Source of the DNA: Chloroflexota bacterium
GTDB lineage: Bacteria > Chloroflexota > Dehalococcoidia > Lucifugimonadales > UBA826
Assembly: GCA_003228105.1 (NCBI GenBank)
Contig: QGNN01000019.1
Coordinates: 1-33,698, forward strand
DNA: 33,698 nt
Direction: 5' to 3'
Positions 9,116 to 18,127 of this stretch are shown piece after piece (the first letter of the stretch is position 1; the number at the start of each line of letters is the position of its first letter). Both the position numbers and the translations under genes were made by a program. The notes beneath the pieces are model-generated. The model did not search any database and was not told the DNA's origin. It was given only the letters and a program-made list of their open reading frames with translations.

Positions 9116-10402
9116 ATGAAGATCGAACTTCCACAGGTAGGTGAATCTGTCACAGAAGGGATAATAGGCAGGTGGCTAAAAAACGTAGGGGATAAGATAG
9201 AAAAATATGACCCCCTAGTCGAAGTCATCACCGATAAGATCAATATGGAACTTCCCTCCCCAGTACGTGGAGTTCTTCGGGAAATAATCGCTAATGAAGG
9301 TGAAACTGTCCAAATGGGTGGCTTCATTGCCGACATTGAAACAAACGAAAATCAAGAAAATACTAATCAGGATAAACTTGAACCAGATGTAACAGATCAG
9401 GAAATTGGCACAACGGGCGTGCTTTTAAAAAATACTGCTCCGGTCGGGCCCACTGGATCTAGTGGTCCCATTAGCCGAGATGAACCCTTATCAACTCATG
9501 ACGAAAGTCCGCCCAAAAAAAGCCGATACTCTCCAGCCGTTTTAAGATTGGCGGAGGAAAATCAGATAGACCTAGCACAGATAGTGGGTACTGGAATTAA
9601 CGAGAGAATAACCCGAAAGGACGTCATTTCATTCATTGAAGCCAATTCCACCATAGGGGGGAAAGCTTCTACGGGGCCATCGGATCAAGATACCCAATCG
9701 AGAAAAGACCAAGAGAAAATTGCTCTCACCCCAGTCAGAAAAATGATAGCAGCCAACATGTCAAAAAGTGCAGCTTTAATCCCGCAGGCTTGGAGTGAAG
9801 TGGCTGTAGATGTGACTGGAATGGTATCTAAGAGACAAGACATAAAAGAATCCTTCATGAACAAAGAAGGAATAAACATCACTTACTTACCGTTTGTAAT
9901 AAAAGCGGTAGCCGAATCATTGAAGAAAAACCCACTGTTAAATGCCACATGGTCAGAAGAAGGGATCATACTGAAGAAAAACATAAATATTGGAATAGCT
10001 GTTGCAGCTCCTGACGGGTTGGTAGTGCCAGTAATACACAATGCCGATTTTTTCAGTATAGCTGGATTAGCTGAAATTATGGAAGCTCTAATATCCAAGG
10101 CCAAAAATGGAAAGTTGACCCTACCTGAAGTCCAAGGTGGCACATTTACTTTAAATAATACTGGGGCGTTGGGATCAGTGTCGTCCCGACCATTAGTAAA
10201 TCATCCTCAAGCAGCCATAATGACCACGGAGGCAATTATTAAGCGCCCGGTCATTAAAGAAGATGCCATAGCCATAAGATCTATGATGAATATTTGCTTA
10301 TCTTTTGATCACAGAATAATGGACGGAGCCGAGGCAGGTACGTTCAGTATGTCAGTAAAACAATTGCTAGAGAATATAGGTTCGGACACACTAATTTACT
10401 AA
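9116..10402 (+). CDS. 2-oxoacid dehydrogenase E2 component (dihydrolipoamide acyltransferase)
   Basis: 428 residues in the standard order. One lipoyl domain (about 1-76) has the lipoylated Lys41 in ITDKINME. A linker rich in Pro, Gly and Ser follows, then a peripheral subunit-binding domain (about 136-175, RYSPAVLRLAEEN...GTGINERITRKDV). The catalytic acyltransferase core (about 200-428) has the active-site motif SFDHRIMDG (His399, Asp403). It forms the core of the complex and transfers the acyl group to CoA. The gene is flanked by E1beta and lipB; the latter supplies the octanoyl precursor for Lys41. No E3 (dihydrolipoamide dehydrogenase) gene follows, so that subunit must come from another locus. 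Confidence 0.95.
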   Translation: MKIELPQVGESVTEGIIGRWLKNVGDKIEKYDPLVEVITDKINMELPSPVRGVLREIIANEGETVQMGGFIADIETNENQENTNQDKLEPDVTDQEIGTTGVLLKNTAPVGPTGSSGPISRDEPLSTHDESPPKKSRYSPAVLRLAEENQIDLAQIVGTGINERITRKDVISFIEANSTIGGKASTGPSDQDTQSRKDQEKIALTPVRKMIAANMSKSAALIPQAWSEVAVDVTGMVSKRQDIKESFMNKEGINITYLPFVIKAVAESLKKNPLLNATWSEEGIILKKNINIGIAVAAPDGLVVPVIHNADFFSIAGLAEIMEALISKAKNGKLTLPEVQGGTFTLNNTGALGSVSSRPLVNHPQAAIMTTEAIIKRPVIKEDAIAIRSMMNICLSFDHRIMDGAEAGTFSMSVKQLLENIGSDTLIY

Positions 10403-10414
10403 ACCGGGGCCAGA

Positions 10415-11095
10415 ATGTTAACTACATACCATGGTTTGGTTAGCTATGACACAGGGCAAATTATACAGCAGAAAACTCATGAGAAAGTGTCGGCTGGAGG
10501 AGAAGATGAAACCCTAATTTTCGAGCATCCACATGTTTATACTCTGGGAAGGATGGGAAAACATGAGGATATATTAATAGAAGGACAAATAGTTAAAAAT
10601 TTAGGGATTGAAATCAGACATACTGATCGGGGAGGAGAAGTAACATATCATGGGCCTGGACAGTTGGTGGTATACCCGATAGTGAAACTAGATCGCATCG
10701 CATATTCACCTTCAAAATATGTGAGAGCGCTCAAGATTTCCATCATTGACTGTCTCGATGATTACGGAATAATCGGAAACGAAAAGGATATGCCGACAGG
10801 CGTTTGGGTAGAAAACAAGAAAATAGCAGCTATTGGTGTAAGAGTAAGTAAAAAAACCACTTCCCACGGGTTAGCTTTAAATGTTCACACAGATTTATCC
10901 TATTTCAGTCACATCATCCCTTGCGGAATTCATGACTGTTTAGTTACTTCAATTAAAGAAGAGGTTATTGAATATCCAACCATGAAGGATGTAGCCTACA
11001 GTGTCGGATGTAAGTTAGGAAAAGTACTGAGGAAGCAAATTGTTTGGCAAGACATTTCGTCTAATCAGGATTCTGACCCGTCACCAACCATATAA
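10415..11095 (+). CDS. lipB: Lipoyl(octanoyl) transferase LipB
   Basis: Moves octanoate from acyl carrier protein to lipoyl domains, the first step of lipoate assembly; 226 residues. The signature RGGEVTYHGPGQLVVYPI starts at residue 72. The catalytic Cys is Cys170 in IIPCGI, and the active-site Lys is Lys136 in NKKIAAIG. It begins 12 bases after the E2 gene, so it belongs to that operon and its obvious client is the E2 lipoyl domain. The partner lipA (sulfur insertion) is not in the window. The last 35 bases overlap the 3' end of phoU on the other strand, with no visible terminator. Confidence 0.96.
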   Translation: MLTTYHGLVSYDTGQIIQQKTHEKVSAGGEDETLIFEHPHVYTLGRMGKHEDILIEGQIVKNLGIEIRHTDRGGEVTYHGPGQLVVYPIVKLDRIAYSPSKYVRALKISIIDCLDDYGIIGNEKDMPTGVWVENKKIAAIGVRVSKKTTSHGLALNVHTDLSYFSHIIPCGIHDCLVTSIKEEVIEYPTMKDVAYSVGCKLGKVLRKQIVWQDISSNQDSDPSPTI

Positions 11096-11708
11096 CTCGC
11101 TCAGCCATATTCGTTGTTCTATCGGCAACCCTTTCAATATCGTGAGCCACCCAAAGCAGATAAGTAGCTCTTTGGATAGTACTTGTATCAGCCATCATAA
11201 ATGTTAAAAGCTCCCTATAAACTTGACCATAAAGATCATCTACAATGTCATCATCCTTGCGAACGGCTGTTGCCGCCGCAGTGTCCCTATTAACAAATGC
11301 TTCTGTGCTTCTCCTAAGCATATCGGTAGAGAGATCAGCCATCCGAGGTATGTCTATAAGTGGTTTCAATGGAGGTAGATCTCCCATTGCCAAACTGATT
11401 TTTCCTATGCCTTCGGCATAATCACCTATTCTTTCTAGTTCAGTCGCCATCATCATTACCGATATAATCACCCTCAGATCCCCTGCCATAGGAGCTTCCA
11501 AAGCAATCAAATCGATGCAAGTATTTTCAATCTCCTGTTGTTTTTCATCAATAGCGTCATCATCATCTATGACCTGCTGAGAAGCCTTAATATCCCTATT
11601 TCGTAACGCATCAATTGATTTAAAAACTGACTTCTCCACCATGCTAGACAACTGAATCAGCTCGTCCTGGATAATTTTAAGGTTGTTTTCAAAATCTTCT
11701 CTTGGCAT
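11061..11708 (-). CDS. phoU: Phosphate uptake regulator PhoU
   Basis: 215 residues of alpha-helical PhoU with its two repeats. Each repeat carries the acidic metal-binding helix: ELERIGDYAEG in the first and DIERVADRTTNMAE in the second. PhoU relays the state of the Pst transporter to PhoR and keeps the regulon off when phosphate is sufficient; it acts at the inner face of the membrane. It is the last gene of the pstSCAB-phoU cluster, 11 bases after pstB, the usual place. GAGGGG lies just upstream of the ATG. The 3' end overlaps lipB by 35 bases in convergent orientation. Confidence 0.95.
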   Translation of the reverse strand: MPREDFENNLKIIQDELIQLSSMVEKSVFKSIDALRNRDIKASQQVIDDDDAIDEKQQEIENTCIDLIALEAPMAGDLRVIISVMMMATELERIGDYAEGIGKISLAMGDLPPLKPLIDIPRMADLSTDMLRRSTEAFVNRDTAAATAVRKDDDIVDDLYGQVYRELLTFMMADTSTIQRATYLLWVAHDIERVADRTTNMAERVIWLVTGQNPD

Positions 11709-11719
11709 TTGTCACCCCT

Positions 11720-12490
11720 CTAGCTAAATCTACCGGTTATATATTCTTCAGTTCTCTGATTAGTAGGATTAGTGAATATTTTCTGTGTATCGTCATGTTC
11801 CACAAGATAGCCAGATCGATCTTTATCCACCATGAAAAAGGCCGTTTCATCTGACACTCTTGCCGCCTGTTGCATATTATGGGTAACGATCACGATTGTG
11901 TAATTGACCTTTAATTCTCTCACTAAATCTTCTATAGCCAAAGTGGCTATAGGGTCTAAGGCAGAAGCAGGTTCATCCATTAATATTACTTCCGGTTGGA
12001 TGGCAAGCGCCCGGGCAATACATAATCTTTGCTGTTGGCCACCAGAGAGAGCAAAAGCACTATCATTGAGTCTATCCTTCACCTCATCCCATAATGCTGC
12101 TTGTTTTAATGATCTTTCTACCGCTTCATCCATATCACCGGTGAACCCATTGACTTTAAGGCCAAAGGCAATATTTCGATAAATTGACTTAGGAAAAGGG
12201 TTAGGTTTTTGAAAGACCATACCAATCCGGGATCTTACCTCCGTTGCGTCCACATTTGAGTCATATATGTTTCTGTTTTCAAAGGAGACTTGACCTTTTA
12301 CAGATGCTCCAATAATCAGATCATTCATTCTATTTAAGCATCTTAAATAGGTGCTTTTCCCGCAACCTGAAGGGCCTATCAAAGCAGTGACGCTTTCTTT
12401 TTTGATATCCATATCTACGTCTTTAACTGCCAAGAAGTCTCCATAATAAACATTTAGGCCCCTGACATTAAAAACAGTACTATTTCCCAA
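11720..12490 (-). CDS. pstB: Phosphate ABC transporter ATP-binding protein PstB
   Basis: Cytoplasmic ATPase of the high-affinity phosphate importer; 256 residues. Walker A GPSGCGKS (39-46), Q-loop FQKPNPFP (93-100), signature LSGGQQQR (148-155), Walker B VILMDEP (168-174), D-loop SALDP and switch His in [10 protein letters not shown]. The FQKPNPFP stretch is characteristic of PstB. The start is TTG at 12488-12490, with GGAGGAA (12495-12501) four bases upstream inside the pstA stop region; one base separates the two genes, implying coupled translation. It works with PstA, PstC and the lipoprotein PstS. Confidence 0.97.
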   Translation of the reverse strand: MGNSTVFNVRGLNVYYGDFLAVKDVDMDIKKESVTALIGPSGCGKSTYLRCLNRMNDLIIGASVKGQVSFENRNIYDSNVDATEVRSRIGMVFQKPNPFPKSIYRNIAFGLKVNGFTGDMDEAVERSLKQAALWDEVKDRLNDSAFALSGGQQQRLCIARALAIQPEVILMDEPASALDPIATLAIEDLVRELKVNYTIVIVTHNMQQAARVSDETAFFMVDKDRSGYLVEHDDTQKIFTNPTNQRTEEYITGRFS

Positions 12491-12491
12491 T

Positions 12492-13397
12492 TTATTCCTC
12501 CGACCGTGTTTGGTATTTATTTCTCAAAACCACAGCAATTGCGTTCATCGTCAGCAATATGGCCAATAGGACTATAATACCCGCAGCAGCCAAACCCCTA
12601 AACTCTTCCTGAGGTCTAGCAACCCAGTTATAAATCTGAATTGGCAACACTGTGAATCTTTCCATTGGATGAGCAGGTATAAATGTCATATAAACTAGGG
12701 CACTAATGGCTATTACTGGCGCCGCCTCCCCTATTGCTCGAGACATGGCTAGAATGGTGCCAGTCAAAATGCCAGGCAGAGCGGACGGAAGAACAACACC
12801 TTTGATAACCTGCCATTTATCTGCCCCCATGGCATAGGCTCCTTGGCGATACGAGTCCGGAACTGCCCTGATAGCTTCTCTAGAAGCCATAATAACTATA
12901 GGCAGTACCAAAAGAGCTAAGGTCAGTGCCCCAGCCAGCAAAGTTCTACCTAAAAATTGTTCTGAACTACCCAAATAGTAAACAAAAAGTGACATACCCA
13001 AGAGTCCGTAAACTATAGAAGGTACTCCTGCCAGGTTCGAAACATTTATTTCAATAACCTTAGTGAAAAAATTTCTTGGAGCATATTCTTCCAGATATAT
13101 AGCTGCACCGACCCCAATAGGTACCGTCAGTAAAGCGGTCATAAACATCAACCATATTGTGCCAATAAGGGCCGAATATAGACCAGCTTCCTCAGGTTTC
13201 CTCGACGGGTAATCTGTAAGAAATTGCCAATTCAACCAAGGTATCCCTTTGTCTAAAACATCAAAAATCAAAACACCTAAACTGACGATGCCAACAAGGG
13301 TGGAAATGAGAAAAACAAAATAGACAGAAGTTCCTATTATTTTTCTTCGCTTACGGTTGGGGCTGACACTACCTGCCACAGGCTTATATTCGTTCAT
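12492..13397 (-). CDS. pstA: Phosphate ABC transporter permease PstA
   Basis: 301 residues with about six hydrophobic segments, beginning with [20 protein letters not shown]. The permease-ATPase coupling motif is the EAA-like loop around [11 protein letters not shown], followed by [11 protein letters not shown], which is typical of Pst permeases. It forms the membrane channel together with PstC. Only one base separates it from pstC and one from pstB. The N-terminus is hydrophilic and basic ([15 protein letters not shown]), consistent with a cytoplasmic start. Confidence 0.95.
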   Translation of the reverse strand: MNEYKPVAGSVSPNRKRRKIIGTSVYFVFLISTLVGIVSLGVLIFDVLDKGIPWLNWQFLTDYPSRKPEEAGLYSALIGTIWLMFMTALLTVPIGVGAAIYLEEYAPRNFFTKVIEINVSNLAGVPSIVYGLLGMSLFVYYLGSSEQFLGRTLLAGALTLALLVLPIVIMASREAIRAVPDSYRQGAYAMGADKWQVIKGVVLPSALPGILTGTILAMSRAIGEAAPVIAISALVYMTFIPAHPMERFTVLPIQIYNWVARPQEEFRGLAAAGIIVLLAILLTMNAIAVVLRNKYQTRSEE

Positions 13398-13398
13398 A

Positions 13399-14307
13399 TT
13401 AATAAGCCTCTCGGAATCTTCGTACGATCCAAAAACCCAATAAATTCATCAAAAGTGTCATACAGAACAAAACCAGCCCCACTGCAAATATGGTGTTGTA
13501 CTCCAACGATCCTACCGGTGCTTCCCCTAAACTAAGTTGGACTATATAAGCGGTCATTGTCTGTACACCCTCAAGCGGATTTAACGCCATTCTCGGAGTA
13601 GCACCGGCCGCAATAGTTACTAGCATTGTTTCACCAATCGCCCGGGAAATAGCAATGATAAAGGCGGCTATTATTCCTGACAGAGCCGCAGGAACAACAA
13701 CCCGAAGGCTCACTTCATATCTCGTTGCTCCCAAAGCATAAGCGGCCTCCCTTAAATTCCTAGGTACAGATATCATTGCATCTTCACTAAGCGAAGAAAC
13801 CATAGGTATAATCATCACCCCCATCACAATGCCAGCACTTAGGGCATTAAATACCAATAAATCATTAAAGATATTTTGTAGAAGTGGTGTAACAAATGTC
13901 AGGGCGAAATACCCGTAAACAACTGTCGGAATACCAGCTAGTATCTCTAGTATCGGCTTTATGATTCGTCTAACATTATCCGCAGCATATTCCGAGAGGA
14001 ATATAGCTGTCATAAGACCAACGGGAAGTGCAACCATAGCCGCAATGACGGTTACTAGAAGGGTTCCTGACACAAGTGGCAATACCCCATATGATCTTGG
14101 TTTGAGTATCGGTGTCCACCTCGTGCCTGTAAGAAATTCCCACGGGCTTACCTCATTAAAAAACCCATATCCCTGGTATAACAAAGTTACTAGAATACCA
14201 ATGGTTGTCAAGATAGATACAGATGCACAGGCCATGAACAACCATTTAACTATGGATCCTTCAACTCTTATCCAAAATTTTCTTCTGGAATCCAAAATTT
14301 GTGCCAC
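13399..14307 (-). CDS. pstC: Phosphate ABC transporter permease PstC
   Basis: 302 residues with about six membrane segments, the first around residues 19-44. The coupling loop [13 protein letters not shown] is followed by [17 protein letters not shown], the conserved Pst permease segment. It pairs with PstA to form the phosphate channel. The start is GTG at 14305-14307, with AGGAGC at 14319-14324 eleven bases upstream. The 119 bp separating it from pstS show only weak hairpin potential, so partial attenuation after pstS is possible but not demonstrated; a drop after pstS is common in such operons because the binding protein is needed in excess. Confidence 0.95.
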   Translation of the reverse strand: MAQILDSRRKFWIRVEGSIVKWLFMACASVSILTTIGILVTLLYQGYGFFNEVSPWEFLTGTRWTPILKPRSYGVLPLVSGTLLVTVIAAMVALPVGLMTAIFLSEYAADNVRRIIKPILEILAGIPTVVYGYFALTFVTPLLQNIFNDLLVFNALSAGIVMGVMIIPMVSSLSEDAMISVPRNLREAAYALGATRYEVSLRVVVPAALSGIIAAFIIAISRAIGETMLVTIAAGATPRMALNPLEGVQTMTAYIVQLSLGEAPVGSLEYNTIFAVGLVLFCMTLLMNLLGFWIVRRFREAY

Positions 14308-14426
14308 CTTGGTTACAAGCTCCTAAAATCAAACAATTGTTACGATTTCGCTTGGTTAGCCAGTCATGTATCTATGTAACCTAAGACATGATTTTTCACA
14401 TACAATCCTTTCTGAAAATTTATAAC

Positions 14427-15386
14427 TCACTCAGGCAACCTAGACTTATTATCAGCATAGGTCGATTCACTAGATGCAACATACCCTACTTCGTTAGTTA
14501 AGTCTGGGCCAACTTCCATGTAATAATCCACGAATATTTTTACTTCTGGGCGTTTATAACTATCCGTGTTGACATAAATAAACAAGGGGCGAGATAAAGG
14601 GCTGTATTCACCAGAAGGTATTGTCTGAAGGCTTGGTTTAACACAACCGGATCCACTATCAACGCTTAGCAGTTTGAGTTTATCAGTATTCTCAGCATAA
14701 TAAGCAAATCCGAAATATCCTAAAGAACCCTTGTCCCCCGATATCCCTTGGACGAGGACATTGTCATCTGCACTGGCAGTATAATCTGGTCTAGAAACTT
14801 GTGCTTCCCCGTTAATTTCCTCCGTGAAGTAATCGAAGGTTCCTGAATCAGTATCTGGACCATAAAGCCGGATTTTCAGATTTGGAAATCCAAGTCTCAC
14901 GTCTTTCCAATTGTAAATTTTGGAATCTGGTTTCCAAATTGCATTCAATTCTTTAATAGTTAAACACTCTACAAAATCATTGGATGGGCTAACTGTAACG
15001 GAAAGCCCATCTGTACCAAGACGCATTTTGACATAGCCAATCCCATTTTCATCAGCAACACTAGTTTCTTGGGGATCTTTAATTGGTCGAGAGGCATCAG
15101 AAATATCTGTCTCTCCAACTGTGAATCTCTTAAATCCACCTCCTGTTCCCGAGACCCCCACATTAACTCTCACTCTGGGATGAAGCTTATTGAACTCTTC
15201 TGCAACCGCCTCTGATATAGGATAAACGGTAGAGGAACCATCTATTTCTATTGTGCCAGTCAATTCTTTTTGTGAGTCGGAACGATTGGAAGTATCATTC
15301 CCGCAACCTACCGACCCACAAATAAATATGCCTAGCACAATAAATAATATTGATAAGTTTTTCGTATTTCTCACCAATGCGGTCAT
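14427..15386 (-). CDS. pstS: Phosphate-binding lipoprotein PstS
   Basis: Extracytoplasmic phosphate receptor of the Pst importer, about 319 residues. A signal peptide (hydrophobic [14 protein letters not shown]) is followed by a lipobox-like SVGC with the modifiable Cys28. Phosphate-site motifs are [18 protein letters not shown] and [10 protein letters not shown]. The frame also contains an ATG at 15416, but GGAGGA (15398-15403) would then lie inside the gene; with ATG 15386 it lies eleven bases upstream, so I take the shorter start. A three-repeat Pho box lies 136-163 bases upstream. It is the first gene of the transport operon, separated from phoR by 214 bp. Confidence 0.94.
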   Translation of the reverse strand: MTALVRNTKNLSILFIVLGIFICGSVGCGNDTSNRSDSQKELTGTIEIDGSSTVYPISEAVAEEFNKLHPRVRVNVGVSGTGGGFKRFTVGETDISDASRPIKDPQETSVADENGIGYVKMRLGTDGLSVTVSPSNDFVECLTIKELNAIWKPDSKIYNWKDVRLGFPNLKIRLYGPDTDSGTFDYFTEEINGEAQVSRPDYTASADDNVLVQGISGDKGSLGYFGFAYYAENTDKLKLLSVDSGSGCVKPSLQTIPSGEYSPLSRPLFIYVNTDSYKRPEVKIFVDYYMEVGPDLTNEVGYVASSESTYADNKSRLPE

Positions 15387-15521
15387 TATTGCTTGAATCC
15401 TCCAAATTACCGTCAATGTTCAGTGCAAATCAATAGATCCGCTAACCTTACTGTTGGTAGCTCAATTTGGTTGAAAATATGTTTCCAGAGAGAATGTTAA
15501 TGGAAACGAAACTAAAAATTA

Positions 15522-15549
15522 TTAACACTGGATTAACAAGAATTTAAGT
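15522..15549. promoter_or_regulatory. Pho box: three TTAACA-type repeats at 11-bp spacing upstream of pstS
   Basis: Read on the plus strand: TTAACA (15522-15527), TTAACA (15533-15538) and TTAAGT (15544-15549), each start exactly 11 bp from the last. This is the arrangement bound by PhoB/PhoP-type regulators (TTAACA-like hexamers with five-base gaps, one per helical turn). It lies between the end of phoR and pstS. A weak minus-strand -10 candidate, TAACAT, lies at 15494-15499, which would put the Pho box over the -35 region. Confidence 0.7.
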
Positions 15550-15600
15550 AATACCTAGAAAAAGGAATTTACTGCCATCTGTCTTCGTAGAAACAATGAG

Positions 15601-17001
15601 TTAAGGAACAGGTAAGGTGAAGTAAAAGGTGCTTCCTTCACCTTCAATACTATCCGCATACGCTTCTCCTCCATGGGCTTGGACTATATGTTTCACTATC
15701 GCTAATCCTAACCCGGTTCCTTCCGCCCTTCGAGATCTATCAACCTTATAGAAACGCTCAAAAAGATGGGGTAAATGCTCCGGTGCAATACCTATCCCGG
15801 TATCTCGCACCGATACTTCAAGAAATACCCCTTTTTCTCTCGCATTTATGGTCACATTCCCATTAGAAGGGGTAAATTTAACGGCATTTTCTAGTAAATT
15901 AACCAAAATTTGCGTGATTTTTTCCTCATTCCCAATCACCTTTAATTCAGGATCCGCTATTGATTGAATCGGTAAATCTTGTCCAATTTGATTTATAACT
16001 ATTGAAATTGATTCCCGAATCACATCCTGAATTTGTAAGGTCTCCTTTACCCATTCCTCACGTCCGCTTTCCAAACGGGATAATTCTAGTAAGTCAGCCA
16101 CGAGCAAGGTCATTCGATCAACATCTCTATCAATTCTTTCCACAAAATCTGAAGCGACTTTTGAATCCTGTAAAGCACCTCCTCGTAAAGTCCCCACCAA
16201 GGCTTTAACTGATGCCAAAGGGCTCCTTAATTCGTGTGATACGTTACTAACAAATTCTTTCCTTGTGTTTTCCAGTAGCCTGATATTGGTAAGGTCATGT
16301 ATGTTCATTAAAACGCCCTCATCAGATTGATCCCCTAGTGGAGTTGCTGTAACGCTAAGATATCGCCTTATTTCAGGGATCTCTATCTCTGCCTGCCTAA
16401 CCTCGCGGTGAATAGAACAATTGGAATGTAGTTGAATTATCTGGAAATCTCTGATTACTTCTGCCACCCTCAATCCGATGCAATTCGAATACTCCAAATT
16501 AAAAATACCTTGGGCGGTCCTATTAAATAAAGTTATTACACTATCTTCGTCAGTAACAATTACTCCATCACCCATAGTATCCAATAGAGCGGAAAGAGTG
16601 TTTTTCTCTGATGACAAAGAGTTGAATTTTTCCGACATAACCAATGAAAATTCATCCAGCACGCCAGTTAATTCATCGATAGAATTTGATTCCGAAGTTG
16701 ACACGGGATATTCGGGATAGCTACCAAGAATACCCGAAATACTGGACCGGACTTCCTTCACGGAAGATTTAGATTGATGAACTAACATAACATTCAAAAC
16801 CACCGATGAGATTACGGATATAAGGAGTATGCCAAATATAAGAACAAACAAATTGGCTAAATCAGGAAAATATTGGGCAATGAAAAACAGAATTGCAATC
16901 AATATCAAAATAACCAGCACTAGAATCACAATGTTTCTCAAAAGATATAGGTTGGATATTTTCAGCAACATATTAACCCAATTGTCCCACCCATCAATCA
17001 T
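15601..17001 (-). CDS. phoR: Phosphate-sensing histidine kinase PhoR
   Basis: 466 residues. Two membrane helices (about 23-43 and 49-73) with almost nothing between them mean there is no extracytoplasmic sensor domain, as expected for PhoR, which reads the Pst/PhoU state. A PAS domain follows (about 135-245: LLDTMGDGVIVTDEDS). The HisKA dimerisation helix has the phospho-accepting His256 in VSHELRSPL. The ATPase domain has the N box (LVNLLENAVKFTP), G1 (DTGIGIAPEHLPHLFERFY) and G2 (GTGLGLAIVKHIV). The start overlaps the phoB stop by four bases (ATGA), so kinase and regulator are translationally coupled. Confidence 0.95.
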   Translation of the reverse strand: MIDGWDNWVNMLLKISNLYLLRNIVILVLVILILIAILFFIAQYFPDLANLFVLIFGILLISVISSVVLNVMLVHQSKSSVKEVRSSISGILGSYPEYPVSTSESNSIDELTGVLDEFSLVMSEKFNSLSSEKNTLSALLDTMGDGVIVTDEDSVITLFNRTAQGIFNLEYSNCIGLRVAEVIRDFQIIQLHSNCSIHREVRQAEIEIPEIRRYLSVTATPLGDQSDEGVLMNIHDLTNIRLLENTRKEFVSNVSHELRSPLASVKALVGTLRGGALQDSKVASDFVERIDRDVDRMTLLVADLLELSRLESGREEWVKETLQIQDVIRESISIVINQIGQDLPIQSIADPELKVIGNEEKITQILVNLLENAVKFTPSNGNVTINAREKGVFLEVSVRDTGIGIAPEHLPHLFERFYKVDRSRRAEGTGLGLAIVKHIVQAHGGEAYADSIEGEGSTFYFTLPVP

Positions 17002-17687
17002 CCGTCGAATCGGTAACCTACTCCGCGAATAGTTATCAATTTTTCGGGTCGACTAGGATTTGTCTCAATCTTTTCTCGAATCCAGCGCACATGAACATCC
17101 ACCGTTCTCACATCTCCAATGTATTCATGACCCCATAGTCTTTTTAAGATCTGGTCTCTTGTAAAAGCCCTGCCCGTGTTCGAAGCCAAAAAATAAAGCA
17201 GATCGAATTCCTTAGGTTTCATAGAAATCTCTTCACCTCTAACCGTAGCCTTATGGCTTGTTAGATGAATTTCCAGTTCCCCGCATTTTATTACTTCCAA
17301 ATCATTTACTTTGGTCTGTGAAGAAGCTCGTCTAAGGACATTTCTAACCCGCGCTACCAACTCTCTCATACTAAAAGGTTTGGTTATATAATCATCTGCC
17401 CCTATCTCCAGGCCCACCACTCGATCGATCTCCTCAGATTTGGCCGAAATCATAAAAACTGGCATATCTAGATTTTTCCGAAGAATCCTACACACTTCAA
17501 ATCCATCCATTTTGGGCAACATAACATCCAGCAACACCAAATCAGGCCGAATTTCTAAGGCTTTTGTTAATCCTTCTTCTCCATCGATAGCAGTAAATAC
17601 ATCAAAATTTTCTTGAGTTAAGGTGTATTTAACGGCCTCTAAAATATTTTCTTCATCCTCAATAATAAGGATTTTTTCACTGTCCAC
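16998..17687 (-). CDS. phoB: Phosphate regulon response regulator PhoB/PhoP
   Basis: 229 residues, OmpR family. The receiver is intact: acidic pair Glu10-Asp11 (IIEDEE), phosphoacceptor Asp54 (LLDVMLPKMDG) and Lys103 (ITKPF). The C-terminal winged helix is complete (MKPKEFDLLYFLASN, TVDVHVRWIREKIE, GVGYRFDG). The start is GTG at 17685-17687, with AAGGAG (17695-17700) seven bases upstream. Its location with phoR and pstSCAB-phoU identifies it as the phosphate regulator; the Pho box at 15522-15549 is its likely target. A 440-bp gap lies upstream. Confidence 0.95.
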   Translation of the reverse strand: MDSEKILIIEDEENILEAVKYTLTQENFDVFTAIDGEEGLTKALEIRPDLVLLDVMLPKMDGFEVCRILRKNLDMPVFMISAKSEEIDRVVGLEIGADDYITKPFSMRELVARVRNVLRRASSQTKVNDLEVIKCGELEIHLTSHKATVRGEEISMKPKEFDLLYFLASNTGRAFTRDQILKRLWGHEYIGDVRTVDVHVRWIREKIETNPSRPEKLITIRGVGYRFDG

Positions 17688-17778
17688 TTGAAATCTCCTT
17701 GGAATGTGTGAACCCCGATATCAATTATTACCATTAAATGAATATATATGTAAGTCCCCAGCTACAAACTTGGATGTG

Positions 17779-17909
17779 AGATGCTCGTTATTGGCCGGTC
17801 CTACATTAATAGGGTGTTTGCTAACATAATTGATATTAGTATTATGTTGACGAAACATTCAATTCCAATAACTCTCTTCTGCAGAGCATCTGGGCTTGAA
17901 AAAGCCAGA
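17779..17909. repeat. Cluster of nested inverted repeats upstream of phoB
   Basis: Three pairings are visible. The outer pair is AGATGCTC (17779-17786) with GAGCATCT (17884-17891). An inner hairpin is AACATAAT (17823-17830) with ATTATGTT (17841-17848), loop ten bases. A third hairpin, TCTGGGCTT / AAGCCAGA (17889-17909), has one bulged G and, on the plus strand, a GAAA loop. Eight-base pairs at long range are expected by chance in AT-rich DNA; the inner and third hairpins are less so. No T run follows, so none looks like an intrinsic terminator. Confidence 0.3.
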
Positions 17910-18092
17910 AACACACGGAATATATCCAGAATTCACCAGAAAAAGCTGAGCTAGCCTGGCACTATACTCATAAGAAAGACCCTTATAAGTTGAACTGCGG
18001 TTGCATCTGGTTCTTCATATTCTGATACTTTCTGTATTTATTATCGATTTCTAGGCCAACGAGGCGATTAAACTGGCCTGGCGGTTTCAAGT

Positions 18093-18126
18093 CGATAGAT
18101 AAAGAAATCACAAGGAAATTCTATCG
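18093..18126. repeat. Inverted repeat directly after the Ldh2-family gene
   Basis: CGATAGA (18093-18099) and TCTATCG (18120-18126) are perfect 7-bp arms around a 20-base A-rich centre, ending one base from the stop codon of the minus-strand gene. The loop is too large and no T run follows for a standard terminator. It could stabilise the transcript 3' end or be a protein site. Confidence 0.3.
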
Positions 18127-18127
18127 T

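Larger units (their letters stand above)
17688..18127. other. 440-bp gap between the Ldh2-family gene and phoB
   Basis: I find no protein-coding frame with support and no recognisable tRNA, riboswitch or Pho box. It must hold the phoBR promoter on the minus strand; AT-rich candidates lie at about 17735-17775 (TATATT, with TTGTAG upstream at poor spacing). Several inverted repeats cluster here and are listed separately. Transcription of the upstream Ldh2 gene runs toward phoB through this region. Confidence 0.5.

Noticed and set aside
17946-17953. Minus-strand TAGCTCAG, like a tRNA D-arm
   Set aside because: No T-arm consensus, anticodon stem or acceptor pairing can be built around it, so it is not a tRNA.
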